From the NCBI GenBank assembly GCA_016271365.2, contig JADMNL010000028.1, forward strand, positions 96,255,501 through 96,319,500: DNA of 64,000 nucleotides. Reading direction: 5' to 3'. Below are positions 9,501 to 20,980 of this stretch, in pieces (position 1 is the first letter of the stretch; each line of letters begins with the position of its first letter). Both the position numbers and the translations under genes were made by a program. The notes beneath the pieces were generated by a model. That model made no database searches, was not told the origin of the DNA, and saw nothing but the letters and a program-made list of their open reading frames with translations. Source of the stretch: Neoceratodus forsteri. Lineage: Eukaryota > Chordata > Ceratodontiformes > Ceratodontidae.

Positions 9501-10090
9501 AGTTTGTATCATGTTAGGTAGTATACCAGCTCTTTACATCTTTAAAGCAGGGTTTTACTGGTAGTTTACTGGGGTTAAACAATGGTCATGTGGTGCGACT
9601 GGACACATGAGGTGGCTGGATTTCACCAATGCTCTGTTAACCATTTTGCAATGCCTGAGTGATATAATGGCATCTCTGTGTACAATGTGGGACAGTACTG
9701 CCTCCATGTCAGACAGAGAAGGCTTCTGAGAGGGAAAATGATGGACAACATACCTCCTAATGTAGGACAATTGAAAAGTAAGTCTGCATTCCACTGCTGT
9801 GTTGAATAACTTACCGGTGGTGACCTAGTAGGAGTTGGCACTACTCTGGCCTTCAGAGCAAGACTAGACAGATTTCTGAGGGAAAGTAGCATGAAGAGTT
9901 ACAGAGCAAGGGTAGAGGTAACATTCTGGTGGTTAAGCAAAAAGACATGACAGGGTGGGAGTTAGATTGAACTAACCACATGCCCAAGGGGTGCAGTGAG
10001 GCCCAATGCCACTATCACCACAGGCGGAGGATCTTACAGCAAGACAAGAAGGGTTTGCATTTAGAGGTGTAGGGCCAGAGTGCAGCTACT
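9501..10090. other. Unassigned stretch
   Basis: No coding region or repeat family is recognisable. Two overlapping minus-strand frames of 79 and 89 codons lack any known motif and look like chance. Confidence 0.3.
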
Positions 10091-10124
10091 GGGGCTAGCC
10101 AGGCCCCAATACAATGCAAACCAG

Positions 10125-10455
10125 AGCCAAGATGTAGCTGCACTCAGACAGTAAATAAACACACAGAAGCAGCCAAAGAATCATAGGTAGTCCAGAAAGT
10201 TCACAGTAGTGAAAAAAGTGTATCGCTGGTGCAAATCACACAAATGGCCAAGAAACGTGCACGCAGGTGGGGACCACAGATGAGGCATCCCAGCGCTTCA
10301 CCCAACTGGAGCTTCCTCAAGGGACCCTTGGCCATTTGTGTGATTTGTCCCAGCATTAAACTGTTATCACTTCCGTGAACTTTAGGGACTACCTGTGATT
10401 CTTTGTCTGGTTCTGTGTGCTTATTTACTGTCCTCATGCAGCAGCATCTTGCCTC
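10125..10455. repeat. Fold-back element with ~130-bp arms
   Basis: The left arm (10125-10255), starting near CAAGATGTAGCTGCA and including GACAGTAAATAA, is the inverted counterpart of the right arm (10330-10455, TTATTTACTGTC...). The innermost parts are TCACACAAATGGCCAAG and CTTGGCCATTTGTGTGA. About 75 bp of unrelated sequence forms the loop. Weaker pairing continues out to about 10093-10480. It has no coding capacity, so it is probably a MITE or fold-back element. Confidence 0.8.
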
Positions 10456-11197
10456 TAAAGGGCCTTACAGCCCCTGGAAGTGCAGTTATCCTAGCCTAGC
10501 TCACACCCTGGAGTGTCTTAGTGCACTTATAAAATGGGTTCTATGGTAACAAAAACAAAATGTATGCAGACTACAGAAGAACCATTTATCTCAATGTTTT
10601 ATTTAAAGAGCCCCTGACACTGTTGGGAGAACTTTGAAATAAATTTACTATATAGGCACAGTTTAGCATATATTTCTTTTTTTCCCCATAATTCTTGCCC
10701 TTATTTTTTTATTATGTTGATTGCGCGCATGCACAAGAAACATATTGCAGCAGCTTTCTGCAAAGCAGGTTGTGGAGGCGCAGCACTGTTGTGGCCAATG
10801 CCCCCACAACCTTAAAAGGCATGGCCCGCTTTCCCCAATGCCATGGCATGCTGCTGCTGACACTAGTTCAGCCAGCGTGCCACCAACTTCTACAAAAATA
10901 GCTGCTGCAACCAGGGGCCGCCTCGGCATTGTAGTGTCATCCTCTGCAATGAGGGAGCGACACCTCATTGCAGGGCTCCCTTGCATTGTCCGATTGTTTG
11001 CCGAGGGGGTGCCTGATCCCTGTCGGCATAATGTCACCCTCCTTTTGTTGCATGCTGATGGGGGTGCCCAATCCCCTGTTGGCTACAGCTGCTCCCCCCA
11101 AAGAAAGAGTTTGGTGGCACGCTGAAAGCCCACCCCAGTGTGCCACATGCCCCTGAAAACAAAAAACGGTCCCGCGATGTCTTTTTTTTTTTGTAAC

Positions 11198-11306
11198 CTG
11201 TAAAAAAGGAAACAGTCCCCTGGTGGTCTCCCTGCCTCCCCCACCGCAACCTGCGCCCTCCCACTGTGCACCCTGCCTCCCCACACCCCCCTCACCCTAT
11301 ACTTAC
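11198..11306 (-). other. Predicted 109-bp minus-strand intron (copy B)
   Basis: On the minus strand the donor GGAG|GTAAGTATA is at 11306. The acceptor TTTCCTTTTTTACAG is at 11198, with a good pyrimidine tract. The positions match those in copies A, C and D. Confidence 0.6.
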
Positions 11307-11451
11307 CTCCGGAGTCTGGCGCTACGATCTTCGGTGGACCGGGAACATGTCTGCACTCTTCAAAGCCAACCACGAACTGAGGAAATGCCGGTAAGCTGTA
11401 TAATGGAATAAATAGGGTTTTTTCGATTTGGGTGCATATCGCAGGCATTTT
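11307..11451 (-). CDS. Conserved putative exon of palindromic element (copy B)
   Basis: The minus-strand frame starts MPAICTQIEKTLF and ends in VGFEECRHVPGPPKIVAPDSG at the splice donor. It has the same length and frame as copies A and C, with several amino acid changes. I recognise no domain, and coding function is uncertain. Confidence 0.4.
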
Positions 11452-12780
11452 TTGGAATTTTGGCACCAGATTTTCAGCATGGGTTTTTTGGGAACCCTCC
11501 TCATGAATTCTGTTACTGTCATATCGTTAATCGGCCCTGAAAGGTGATTCCACAATCACTGCACTGAATCACCTTTCAGGACCGATTAATGAAATGACAG
11601 TGTCAGTGTTCATGAGGTGGGCTCTCAAAAAGCCTATGTTGCAAATTTGGTTGGAAAACTCCAAAAAATGACTGTTTTATGAGCCTGCATTGTGCAGTTG
11701 TTATGCACGCTCATAACTTCGCAGACTTGCAATATTTTCACCCCAGATTTTCAATATTGGCATTTTTTCATACCTCCTTGTGAACAGTACAGCTGTCATT
11801 TTTCTCACCCTGGCTGAAATGTGTTTTTCGCACTTCCGGTGCAGAATAGCCCTGTCGCTGTGAGAAATCATTGTTCTGGACAGATTACAAAAGTGACAGT
11901 GATACTGTAATGAGCAGAGGTCTTAAAATGCCTATTTTGAAAATTTGGTGATGATACTCCATAAAATAACTGTATATTCTGGCGTCGTTCTTGCAGTTTA
12001 CCGCATGCGCTCTTAATTTCACAAATTATAATATTTGCACTCCAGATTTTCAACATTCCCATTGTTCTGCACCTCCTCATGAAAAGTACAGCTGTCATTT
12101 TTCACATCCTAGCCGAAATGTGTTTTCGCAGTTCCGGCACAGAATAGCGCGGTCGCTGTGGGAAATCCATGTTCGAGCCACATTATGAAAATGACAGTGA
12201 CATTGTTCATTAGCAGAGGTCCTAAAATGCCTATGTTGAAAATTTGGTGACGAATATCTGTAAAATAAGTGTGCTATGAGTGTGCGGTGCACAGTTTCAA
12301 TGCACATGCATACTTCTGCAAATTTACAATATTTTGACTCCAGATTTTCAACATTGTCATTTTTCCACACCTTCTTATGAGCAGTGCAGCTGTTATTTTT
12401 CACATCTTTGCCGAAATGTGTTTTTGCTCTTCCAGTGCACAATAGCGCGGTTGCTGTGGGAAATCAGTGCTTGAGACACATTAAGAAAATCACACTGACA
12501 CTGTTCATGAGCAGAGGTCCTAAAATGCCTATGTTGAAAATTTTCTGATGAAAGTCCATAAAATGACTGTGTTACGAGCATGCACTGTGCAGTTTCCATG
12601 CACCCTTGTAACCTCGCAAATTAGTAATATTTTCATGCCACATTTTCAACACTGGCATTTTTCCACAACTCCTTATGAACAGTACAGCTGTCATTTTTCA
12701 CTTCCTGGATGAAATGTGTTTTTGCACTTCCAGCGCACAATACCGCAGCTGCTGTCGGAAATCAGTGTTTGGGACGGATT
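11410..12780. repeat. Array of ~297-bp palindromic units (copy B)
   Basis: This has the same palindromic modules as copy A, but the second centre carries the variant GGCCGAAATGTGTTTTCGCAC and CTTCCGGNGCA sequence that is also found in copy D. About four units are present. The array stops at TTTGGGACGGATTAGAAT, where the 143-bp satellite begins. The same junction is seen at about 63640-63657 in copy D. Confidence 0.75.
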
Positions 12781-12781
12781 A

Positions 12782-15700
12782 GAATGAAGCGAGTGAGAGA
12801 GGAGGGAGTGACCGAGCTCAACTGAGCTCTGTCAGGACTGCTGTGAATTTCTTTGTGGGCAGGAAAAGGTGCCAACGCAAGCAAGAGCCCAGTACAAAAG
12901 GGCTGCCTGCAATGCTGATAGACACAGAACAAGCGAGTGAGGGAAGGGGAGTGAGTGAGCTCAACGGAGCAGTGTTGGGACTGCTGTGGATTTCTTTGTG
13001 GGCAGAAAAAGGCAGCAATGCATGCAGGGTCCCAGTATAAAAGGGCATCTTGCAGCAGTGGAAGATACAGAACACGCAACGGAGAGAGGGGGAGTGAGTG
13101 AGCTCAACGGAGCTCTATTGTGACTGATGCAGATTTCTTTGTGGGCAGAAAAGGACAGCAATGCATGCAGGAGCCCAGTACAAAGGGGCAGCCTGCAGCC
13201 CCGGCAGAAACGGAATGAGCAACGGAGGGGGGGAGTGATTGAGATCAATGGAGCTAGTCAGGACTACTGCAGATTTCTTTGTGGGCAGGAAAAAGGTGCC
13301 AACAGAGGCAGGAGCTCAGTACAAAAGGGCAGCCTGCAGTGCCAGGAGAAACAGAATGAGCTCGTAAGACAGGGGGAGTGAGCGACCTCAATGGAGCTCT
13401 GTCAGGACAGCTGATGATTTCTTTGTGGGCAGAAAAAGATGCCAATGCAGGCAGGAGCCCAGTACAAAAGTGCAGTCTGCAGCACCGGGAGAAACACAAT
13501 GAGCGAGTGAGAGAGGTGGAGTGAGCGAGCTCAACGGAGCTCTATCATGACTGCTGCGGATTTGTTTGTGGGCAGCAAAAGCCGGCAACACAGGCAGGAG
13601 GCCAGTACAAAAGGCCAGTTTGCAGCGTGGGCAGAAACGGAATGAGTGAGTGAGAGGGGGGAGTGAGTGAGTTGAATGGAGCTGTGTCAGGACTGCTGCA
13701 GATTTCTTTATGGACAGAAAAAGGCAGCAATGCACGCAGGGGCCCAGTACAAAAGGACAGCCTGCAGCAGTGGGAGAAATAGAATGAGCGAGTGAGAAAG
13801 GGGGAATGAGCGAGCTCAATTGAGCTCTATCGTGACTGCTGCACATTTCTTTGTAGGCAGAAGAAGGTGGCCATGCAGGCAGGAGCTCAGTACAAAAGGG
13901 CAGCCTGGAGCGGAGGCAGAAATGGGACGAGCGAGTGAGAGCACGGAATAAGCGAGCTCAACGGAGCTCTGTCGGGACTGCTGCAGATTTCTTTGTGGGC
14001 AGAAAAAGGCACCAACAGAGGCAGGAGCCCAGTACAAAAGGGAAGCCTGCTGCACCAGGAGAAACATAATGAGCAAGTGACACACGGGAAGTGAGCAACC
14101 TCAACGGAGCTCTATCATGACTGCTGCAGCTTTGTTTGTGGCCAGGAAAAGGCAGCAATGCAGGCAGGAGCCCAGTACAAAAGGCCAGCATGCAGCGCCA
14201 GCAGAAACGGAATGAGTGAGTGAGAGACGGGGAGTGAGCGAGCTCAATGGAGCTCTGTCGGGACTGCTGCAGATTTCTTTTGTGGGCAGAAAAAGGCACC
14301 AACAGAGGCAGGAGCCCAGTACAAAGGGCAACCCCAGCACCAGGAGAAACAGAATGAGCAAGTGACACAGGGAGAGTGAGCGACCTCAACAGAGCTCTAT
14401 CATGACTGCTGCAGATTTCTTTGTGGGCAGAAAAAAGCGGCAACGCAGGCAGGAGCCCAGTGCAAAAGGCCAGCCTGCAGCGCCGACAGAAACAGAATGA
14501 GCGAGTGAGAGAGGGGGAGTGAGCGAGCGCAACGGAGGTCTGTCGTAACTGCTGCGGATTTCTTTGTGGGCAGGAAAAGGGGCAATGCAGGCAGCATTCC
14601 AGCACGAAAGGCCAGCCTGCAGCGCTGGCAGAAAAGGAATGAGCGAGTGACAGAGGGGGAGTGAGCGACCTCAACGGAGCTGTGTCAGGACTGCTGCAGA
14701 TCTCTTTGTGGGCAGAAAAAGCTGCCAACGCAGGCAGGAACCCAGTACTAAATGGCAGCCTGCAGCAGCGAGAAAAACAGAATGAGCGAGTGAGACAGGG
14801 GAGTGAGTGACCATAACGGAGCTCTGTCATGACTGCTGTGGATTTCTTTGTGGGCAGAAAAAGGTGGCAAAGCAGGCAGGAGCCTAGTACAAAAGGCCAG
14901 CCTGCAGCACCAGCAGAAAAGAAATGAGCGAGTGACAGAGGTGGAGTGAGTGACCTCAATGGAGCTGTGTCAGGACTGCTGCAGATTTCTTTGTGGGCAG
15001 AAAAAGCCGCCAATGCAGGCAGGAGCCCAGTACAAAAGGGCAGCCTGCAGCAGTGGGAGACACAGAACAAGTGGGTGAGGGAAGGGGAGTGAGTGAGCTC
15101 ACCGGAGCTCTGTTGGGACTGCTGCAGATTTCTTTGTGGGCAGAAAAAGGCACCAATGTACACAGGGGTTCAGTACAAAAGGACATCCTGCAGCAGTGGG
15201 AGAAACAGAATGAGCGAGTGAGAGAGGGGGAGTGAGCAAGCTCAATGGAGCTGTATCATGACTGCTGCAGATTTCTTTGTGGGCAAAAGAAGGTGGCAAT
15301 GCAGGCAGGAGCCCAGTACAAAAGGGCAGCCTGGAGCGGACGCAGAAATGGGACGAGTGTGTGAGAGTGAGGAATGACCAAGCTCAACAGAGCTCTGTCT
15401 GGACTGCTTCAGATTTTTTTGTGGGCAGAAAAAGGCGCCAACAGAGGCAGGGGCCCAGTACAAAAGTGCAGCCTGCAGCACCAGGAGAAACAGAATGAGT
15501 GAGTGAGACAGGGGGAGTGAGCGACCTCAACGGAGCTCTATCGTGACTGCTGCAGATTTCTTTATGGGTAGAAAAAGGTGGCAATGCGGTCAGGAGACAA
15601 GTACAAAAGGCCAGCCTGCAGTGCCGGCAGAAACAGAACGAGTGAGTGAGAGAGGGGGAGTGATCAAGCTCAACGGACATCTATCGTGACTGCTGCAGAT

Positions 15701-17828
15701 TTCTTTGTGGGCAGGAAAAGGCGGCAATGCAGGCTGGAGCCCAGTACAAAAGGCCAGTCCGCAGCTCTGGCAAAAAAGGAATGAGCGACTGACAGAGGAG
15801 GGTGAGCAACCTCAACGGAGCTGTGTCAGGACTGCTGCAGATCTCTTTGTGGGCAGAAAAATCCGCCAATGCAGGCAGGAACCCAGTACAAAAGTGCAGC
15901 CTGCAGCAGCGGGAGACACAGAATGAGTGAGTAAGGAAGGCGGAGTGAGTGAGCTCACCGGAGCTTTATTGGGACTGCTGTGGATTTCTTCGTGGCCAGA
16001 AAAAGGCAGCAATGCACACAGGGGCCCAGTACAAAAGGGCAGCCTTCAGCGGCAGGAGAAACAGAATGAACGAGTGAGAGAGGGGGAGTGAGTGAGCCAG
16101 CTCAATGGAGCTCTATTGTGACTGCTGCAGATTTCTTTGTGTGCAGAAGAAGGCGGCAACACAGGCAGGAGCCCAGTACAAAAGGGCAGTCTGCAGCACT
16201 GGCAGAAATGGAATGAACGAGCGAGTGAGAGAGGGGGAGTGAGTGAGCTCAACGGAGTTCTGTTGGGACTGCTGCAGATTTCTTTGTGGGCAGAAAAAGG
16301 TACCAGCAGAGGCAGGAGCCAACTACAAAATGGCAGCCTGCAATGCCAGGAGAAACAGAATGAGCAAGTGAGACAGGAGGAGTAAGCGACCTCAACGGAG
16401 CTCTGTCTGGACAGCTGCGGATTTCTTTGTGGGCAAAAAAAGGTGCCAATGTAGGCAGAAGCCCAGTACAAAAGGACAGCCTGCAGCAGCGGGAGACAAA
16501 AAATGAGCGAGTGAGGGATGGGGAGTGAGTGGGCTCGATGGTGCTCTGTTGGAACTGCTGCAGATTTCTTTGTGGCCAGAAAAAGGCATCAATGCATGCA
16601 GGGGCCCAGTACAAAAGGGCAACCTGCATTAGTGGGAGAAACAGAATGAGTGATTGAGAGAGGGGGACTGAGCTAGCTCAATGGAGCTGTATCATGACTG
16701 CTGCTGATTTCTTTGTGGGCAGAAGAAAGCGGCAATGCCAGCAGGAGCCTAGTACAAAAGGGCAGCCTGCAGCGCTGGCAGAAACGGAATGAGCGAGTGA
16801 GAGAGGGGGAGTGAGCGAGCTCAACGGAGCTCTGTCAGGACTGCTGCAGATTGCTTTGTGGCCAGAAAAAGGTGCCAACAGAGGCAGGAGCCCAGTGCAA
16901 AAAGGCAGCCTGCAGCGCCAGGAGAAACAGAATGAGTGAGTGAGACAGGGGAGTGAGCGACCTCAACGGAGCTCTATCGTAACTGCTGCAGATTTCTTTG
17001 TGGGCAGAAAAAAGCAGCAACGCAGGCAGGAGCCCAGTACAAAAGGCCAGCCTCCAGTGCTGGCAGAAATGGAATGAGCGACTGAGAGAAGGGGAGTGAG
17101 CAAGCTCAACGGAGCTGTGTTGGAACTGCTGCAGATTTCTTTGTGGCCAGAATAAGCGACTAACGCATGCAGGAGCCCAGAACAAAAGGACAGCCTGTAC
17201 TAGTGGGAGACACAGAACCAGCGAGAGAGTGAGAGAGGGGGAGTGACTGCGCTCAATGGAGCTCTGTTGGGACTGTTGCGGATTTCTTTGTGGGCAGAAA
17301 AAGACACCAATGCACCCAGGGGCTCAGTACAAAAGGGAAGCCTGCAGCGACAGGAGAAACAGAATGAGCGAATGAGAGAGTGAGAGGGAGCAAACTCAAC
17401 GGAGCTCTATCGTGACTGCTGCAGATTCCTTTGTGGGCAGAAAAAGGTGACAACGCAAACAGGAGCCCAATACAAAAGGCCAGCCTGCAGGGCCAGCAGA
17501 CACAGACAAGCGAGTGACAGGGGGGAGTGAGCAACCTCAATGGACCTGTGTTGGGACTGCTGCAGATTTCTTTGTAGGCAGAAAAAGCCACCAACAGAGG
17601 CAGGAGCCCAGTGCAAAAGGCCAGCCTGCAGCGCAAGGAGAAATAGAATGAGCGAGTCAGAGAGGGGGAGTGATCCACCTCAACGGAGCTCTGTCAGGCC
17701 AGCTGCGGGTTTCTTTGTGGACAGAAAAGGGTGCCAATGCAGGCAGGAGCTCAGTACAAAACAGCAGCCTGTAGCACCAGGTGAAACAGAACGAGTGAGT
17801 GACAGAGGGCCACTGCGCGAGCTCAATG
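12782..17828. repeat. 143-bp satellite array, about 35 copies
   Basis: The landmark AGATTTCTTTGTGGGCAG recurs at 13131, 13271, 13415, 13559, 13700, 13843, 13985, 14128, 14271, 14413 and 14556, and so on: a period of 140-144 bp, mean near 143. Each unit carries GAGCTCAACGGAGCTC-like and CAGGAGCCCAGTACAAAAGG segments. Diagnostic variants recur together. Units with AATGCANNCAGGGGCCCAG (near 13030, 13735, 15160, 16010, 16590, 17300) are followed two units later by a unit with CAACAGAGGCAGGAG. This gives a higher-order repeat of about five units, with some irregularity. Long minus-strand open frames, up to 401 codons, are a by-product of the repeat. Confidence 0.9.
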
Positions 17829-17870
17829 GACCAATGCAATCAACATTCGGCATTGACAAATGCTTCTTAC

Positions 17871-18185
17871 TAAGGAATGTTGCATGAAACCAATATCTCT
17901 GCCCTATGTGCTCTGGCTGCTTCACTACACCTGACATCACAGTTCTGTTTATGACATCAAAGTCTGTTTCTGCGGAGATAATTGTGATGTTATAAACTAG
18001 GCATTATGATGTCACGTGTAGAGAAGCAGCCAGAGCAGGTAAAGTCTAGGGGAAAGTGGTCTTGTTTTCATACAACTGCCCTCAGCAAAAGAATAGAGAA
18101 ATAATAATATAAATTATATGAAATATAAACTGAGTTGTATCTTAAGCTATTTTTCAACATTTTACCAGTAGCACTAGGGGTTCTT
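17871..18185. repeat. Intervening sequence with a 28-bp inverted repeat
   Basis: CTCTGGCTGCTTCACTACAC (from 17911) is mirrored by GTGTAGAGAAGCAGCCAGAG (ending 18035), with about 70 bp between. This may be a small MITE. Nothing else is recognised in the stretch. Confidence 0.5.
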
Positions 18186-18641
18186 TATTTATTTTTTTTT
18201 TTTTTTTCAAGTTCAAGTTCAAGTTTATTGCAGGAAAACTCCATTGAGCAAGCTCATTCACAAGGAGGTCCTGTGACATAAACACTTAAAGTACAAACAT
18301 AGATAGGTAATAACAGTATATACATGAAATACACGTTACATGATGCAGGCTGGATATACATATAAGGGTACCACATAGGGTGACCGCAGGTGGTAAACAT
18401 TGATATGAGACAGGGACGCGACTTATAGGTCGCATACTGATAAATGAAACATGATGACTGGTGTGATTTGATTTAATCAAATCAAATCAAATCAAATATA
18501 CAGTATTTTGGCAGCTAGGACAAACAACAGTCGACAACTGATATGGGAGGGAGGAGAGATTTGATAGAGTAGCAGTGGAGCGTAAGCAAAGATAAAGCCA
18601 GGAGTAGAAGGGGAAGGGAAAGCAGTTAATATGACAGATTT

Positions 18642-19077
18642 ATTTATTATTCATTTATTTAGCTTTTGTTGACCGGGTAAGTGCACTAGACAAATCCTGC
18701 CTATTTTCAGGCACGACCCGGGGGAAAGGGATACAAATGAATGCCAACTGACCTTGAACCAGATTAAGCTGTTGGTGGTATTTTTAGTGAATGAGGGAAA
18801 TTTGGCCAGGACACCAGGGAAATTCCCCTACTCTTTTCGATAAGTGCCATGGGATCTTTAACATCCACCTGAACTACCACCAATCCAGGCAGATGGGACC
18901 TCGGTTTAACATCTCATCCGAAGATGGCACCTCAGAAATGCAGCACCCCTCTCATGCTGCATTACAGTGTCAGTACTGGGATATTAACCCAAGTGCCAGA
19001 TGTGGGAACTGAACCCACAGCCCTCTGATCTCCCGGCCTCAGAGGTGAGTGTTCTACCTACTGAGCCACTGACACTA
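18642..19077 (-). mobile_element. tRNA-headed SINE with L2-type 3' tail, copy 2
   Basis: It is nearly the same as the SINE at 7376-7810 across the whole length. The tRNA-like head is at 19077 and the tail (TTAGCTTTTGTTGACCGGGT on the plus strand, then T/A-rich) is at 18642. It lies inside the 3' part of the LINE at 18190-22390. Confidence 0.8.
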
Positions 19078-19211
19078 ATCAATTATACCTTACCAGTGGA
19101 TAAATATGGCACACATGGGGAAGGAAGAGACTTAATGACAGTTACAGGTGTCTTTTATTTTGGCTGAACTTAGCGATTTGTAGAAGTTTATTGAAGCTGT
19201 GCTAGTTAGTT

Positions 19212-20608
19212 TCAATGCGGTTTGTAATTGGTTCCAAATGGAGGGAAGGGCATATGCAATACACGTTTACCAAAGGAAGTCCGTGTCCTTGGTATGTCAA
19301 GCATAATAAAGTCAGATTTTCTTAGAGTATGCACTATGTGAGATACTAATAAGGGAAGAGAGATAGCTTGGCAATTTCTGCAGGAGCAGTTTAAGGTCCA
19401 TAACCCAGCATGGAGCAGGCGTCTAGTAGTAAGGGATGTCCAACCAACAGCTGCATATAAGTCACAGTGGTGCGAACAGTAAGGGAGTTGGTAATGAAAC
19501 ATCGTAGCATGGTGATAAAGGATGTCCAGTTTACTTAGATTTGCAAGAATGGTGGAGGAATAGATTACATCGCCATAGTCAAGTAGGGGAAAAGTGGCCT
19601 GTACAAGCTTGTTTCGAGTTTCAAGGGGAAAAGGGGCCTATTTCTGTAGAAGAAACCTAACCTTGCTTTTAACCTTCTAGAGACATCTTGATGTGGTCAC
19701 TGAAAGATAATTTATTGTCGATCCAGATACCTAGATATTTAAATTTGGTTACAACTTCCAGAGGCTCGTTTAAGCGTGGTGACAATGAAGTCTTGGGCAA
19801 GAGTATTGGGGGCCTGAGACAGCACTGCGAGGAGAATATCATCGCTTTAGTCTTCTTGGCATTGAGCAGAAGCTTTGCCTTTATTAAATTATGCTCACAG
19901 CGGGTCCGCTTGAAGCACTCCCTTGACTTCAGATAACGATGAGCCAGAAGTATACAACACAGTATCATCTGCAAAAAAGTGCAGATTGGACATAGATATG
20001 TTAGCATCTAAGTCATTGATGTACAGAGAAAACAAGATAGGGCCTAAGATGGATCCTTGGGGGACTCCTCTTGCAACTGGCAAGGCAGCAGAAAAAAAGC
20101 CTTCCGCCTTTACTTTTTGGAATCTTCCAGTTAGGTAGCTAGAGAACCACTGGGTGGTATGGTATGTGGCACCCAACTTTGCAAGGCAATTGACTAATAG
20201 TTTGTGATCAACAGTATCAAAAGCTTTGCTGAGGTCCAAAAAGACTGCACCAGTTACCTTCTTAGCATCTATAGCAGAGATCCAATCATTGATTACTTTT
20301 GCTAGTGCAGTGATTGTGCTATGATTAGCCCGGAAGATAGATTGAGCTGCGTTAATGAGAGAGAAGGTTTCCAAGTGAGATTTTAACTGAATATGGATCA
20401 GTTTTTCGAGAACTTTAGAAAGGATAGGCAATATGGAGATAGGCCTATAGTTGTTTACATCGCATGGGTCACCAGATTTAAATAGAGGGAGGATATGTGC
20501 TGATTTCCAGCAGGACAGCACAGCAGCAGATGTAATGGAAAGATTGAAGATGTGGAGAATTGGGGCAGTGAGATGGGCATAGCCTGACCTTAGGAAAAAG
20601 GGTTCCAA
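19212..20608 (-). pseudogene. LINE reverse transcriptase (L2/CR1-like)
   Basis: The frame 20608-19895 (237 codons) holds the RT core: NNYRPISILPILSKVLEKL, KAFDTVDHKLL with the first catalytic aspartate, GVPQGSILGPILFSLYINDL, and FADDTVLY with the catalytic FADD box. The frame then shifts into 20007-19669 with KKTKAMIF and FKYLGIWIDNKLSF (thumb region). A C-terminal segment at 19502-19212 includes LDIPRTRTSFGKR. Parts of the catalytic core look intact, but frameshifts break the protein. It belongs to the L2/CR1-type (Jockey-superfamily) non-LTR group by motif style. The exact clade is not certain. Confidence 0.8.
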
Positions 20609-20980
20609 GCCATCGTCCTCTGCACTTTTTTTGGTGTCTAAGTTAAGAAGAGAATCTTCTACTTCTTTATAAGTTATCTCGTGCAGTTGGAAGGACTGGG
20701 TCCAGGACTAGATGTGGCGGGAGGGTATGCTGGCTCACCGCAGCACCAGCATAAGTGTGAGAGTCAAAAGCTAATCCAGCTGTGGCAAAGTGGGAGTTAA
20801 GTTTCTCCAGGATTAGGGACTTGTTTTCCACAATCTTGCCACTTGTGACTATCTTTGTTGGGACAGAGGGGCCATGAGCGCGTCCTTCTATAGCTTTGAT
20901 AGTCTTCCATATTTTATGAGGGTTACCTTTAGCTTGTTGAGAGTAGAAATATAATAGTTAGCTTTAGCAGGCGAAGTTTT

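Larger units (their letters stand above)
10710..17870. mobile_element. Palindromic TIR element, copy B (with 143-bp satellite)
   Basis: The bounding inverted repeat is ATGTTGATTGC (10714-10724) and GCAATCAACAT (17836-17846), a perfect 11 bp that differs from the A/C version in the same way at both ends. Inside are a 5' domain, the minus-strand exon/intron block, the 297-bp palindromic array (about 11410-12780), a 143-bp satellite array (12782-17828) and then directly the right TIR. The 3' domain present in A and C is absent. Copy D has the same variant left TIR and the same order. No transposase is recognised. Confidence 0.75.

Noticed and set aside
9555..9892. Two overlapping minus-strand frames of 79 and 89 codons
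   Set aside because: No motif, and they overlap each other in different registers. Not supported as genes.
13958..15163. 401-codon minus-strand open frame and many similar frames in the 143-bp array
   Set aside because: Frames in several registers are open because the 140-144-bp repeat lacks stops on that strand. Unit length is not kept to a multiple of three and no domain is seen.
12782..17828. Repeat-spacer look of a CRISPR array
   Set aside because: Units are contiguous 143-bp satellite copies with no unique spacers, in eukaryotic DNA.
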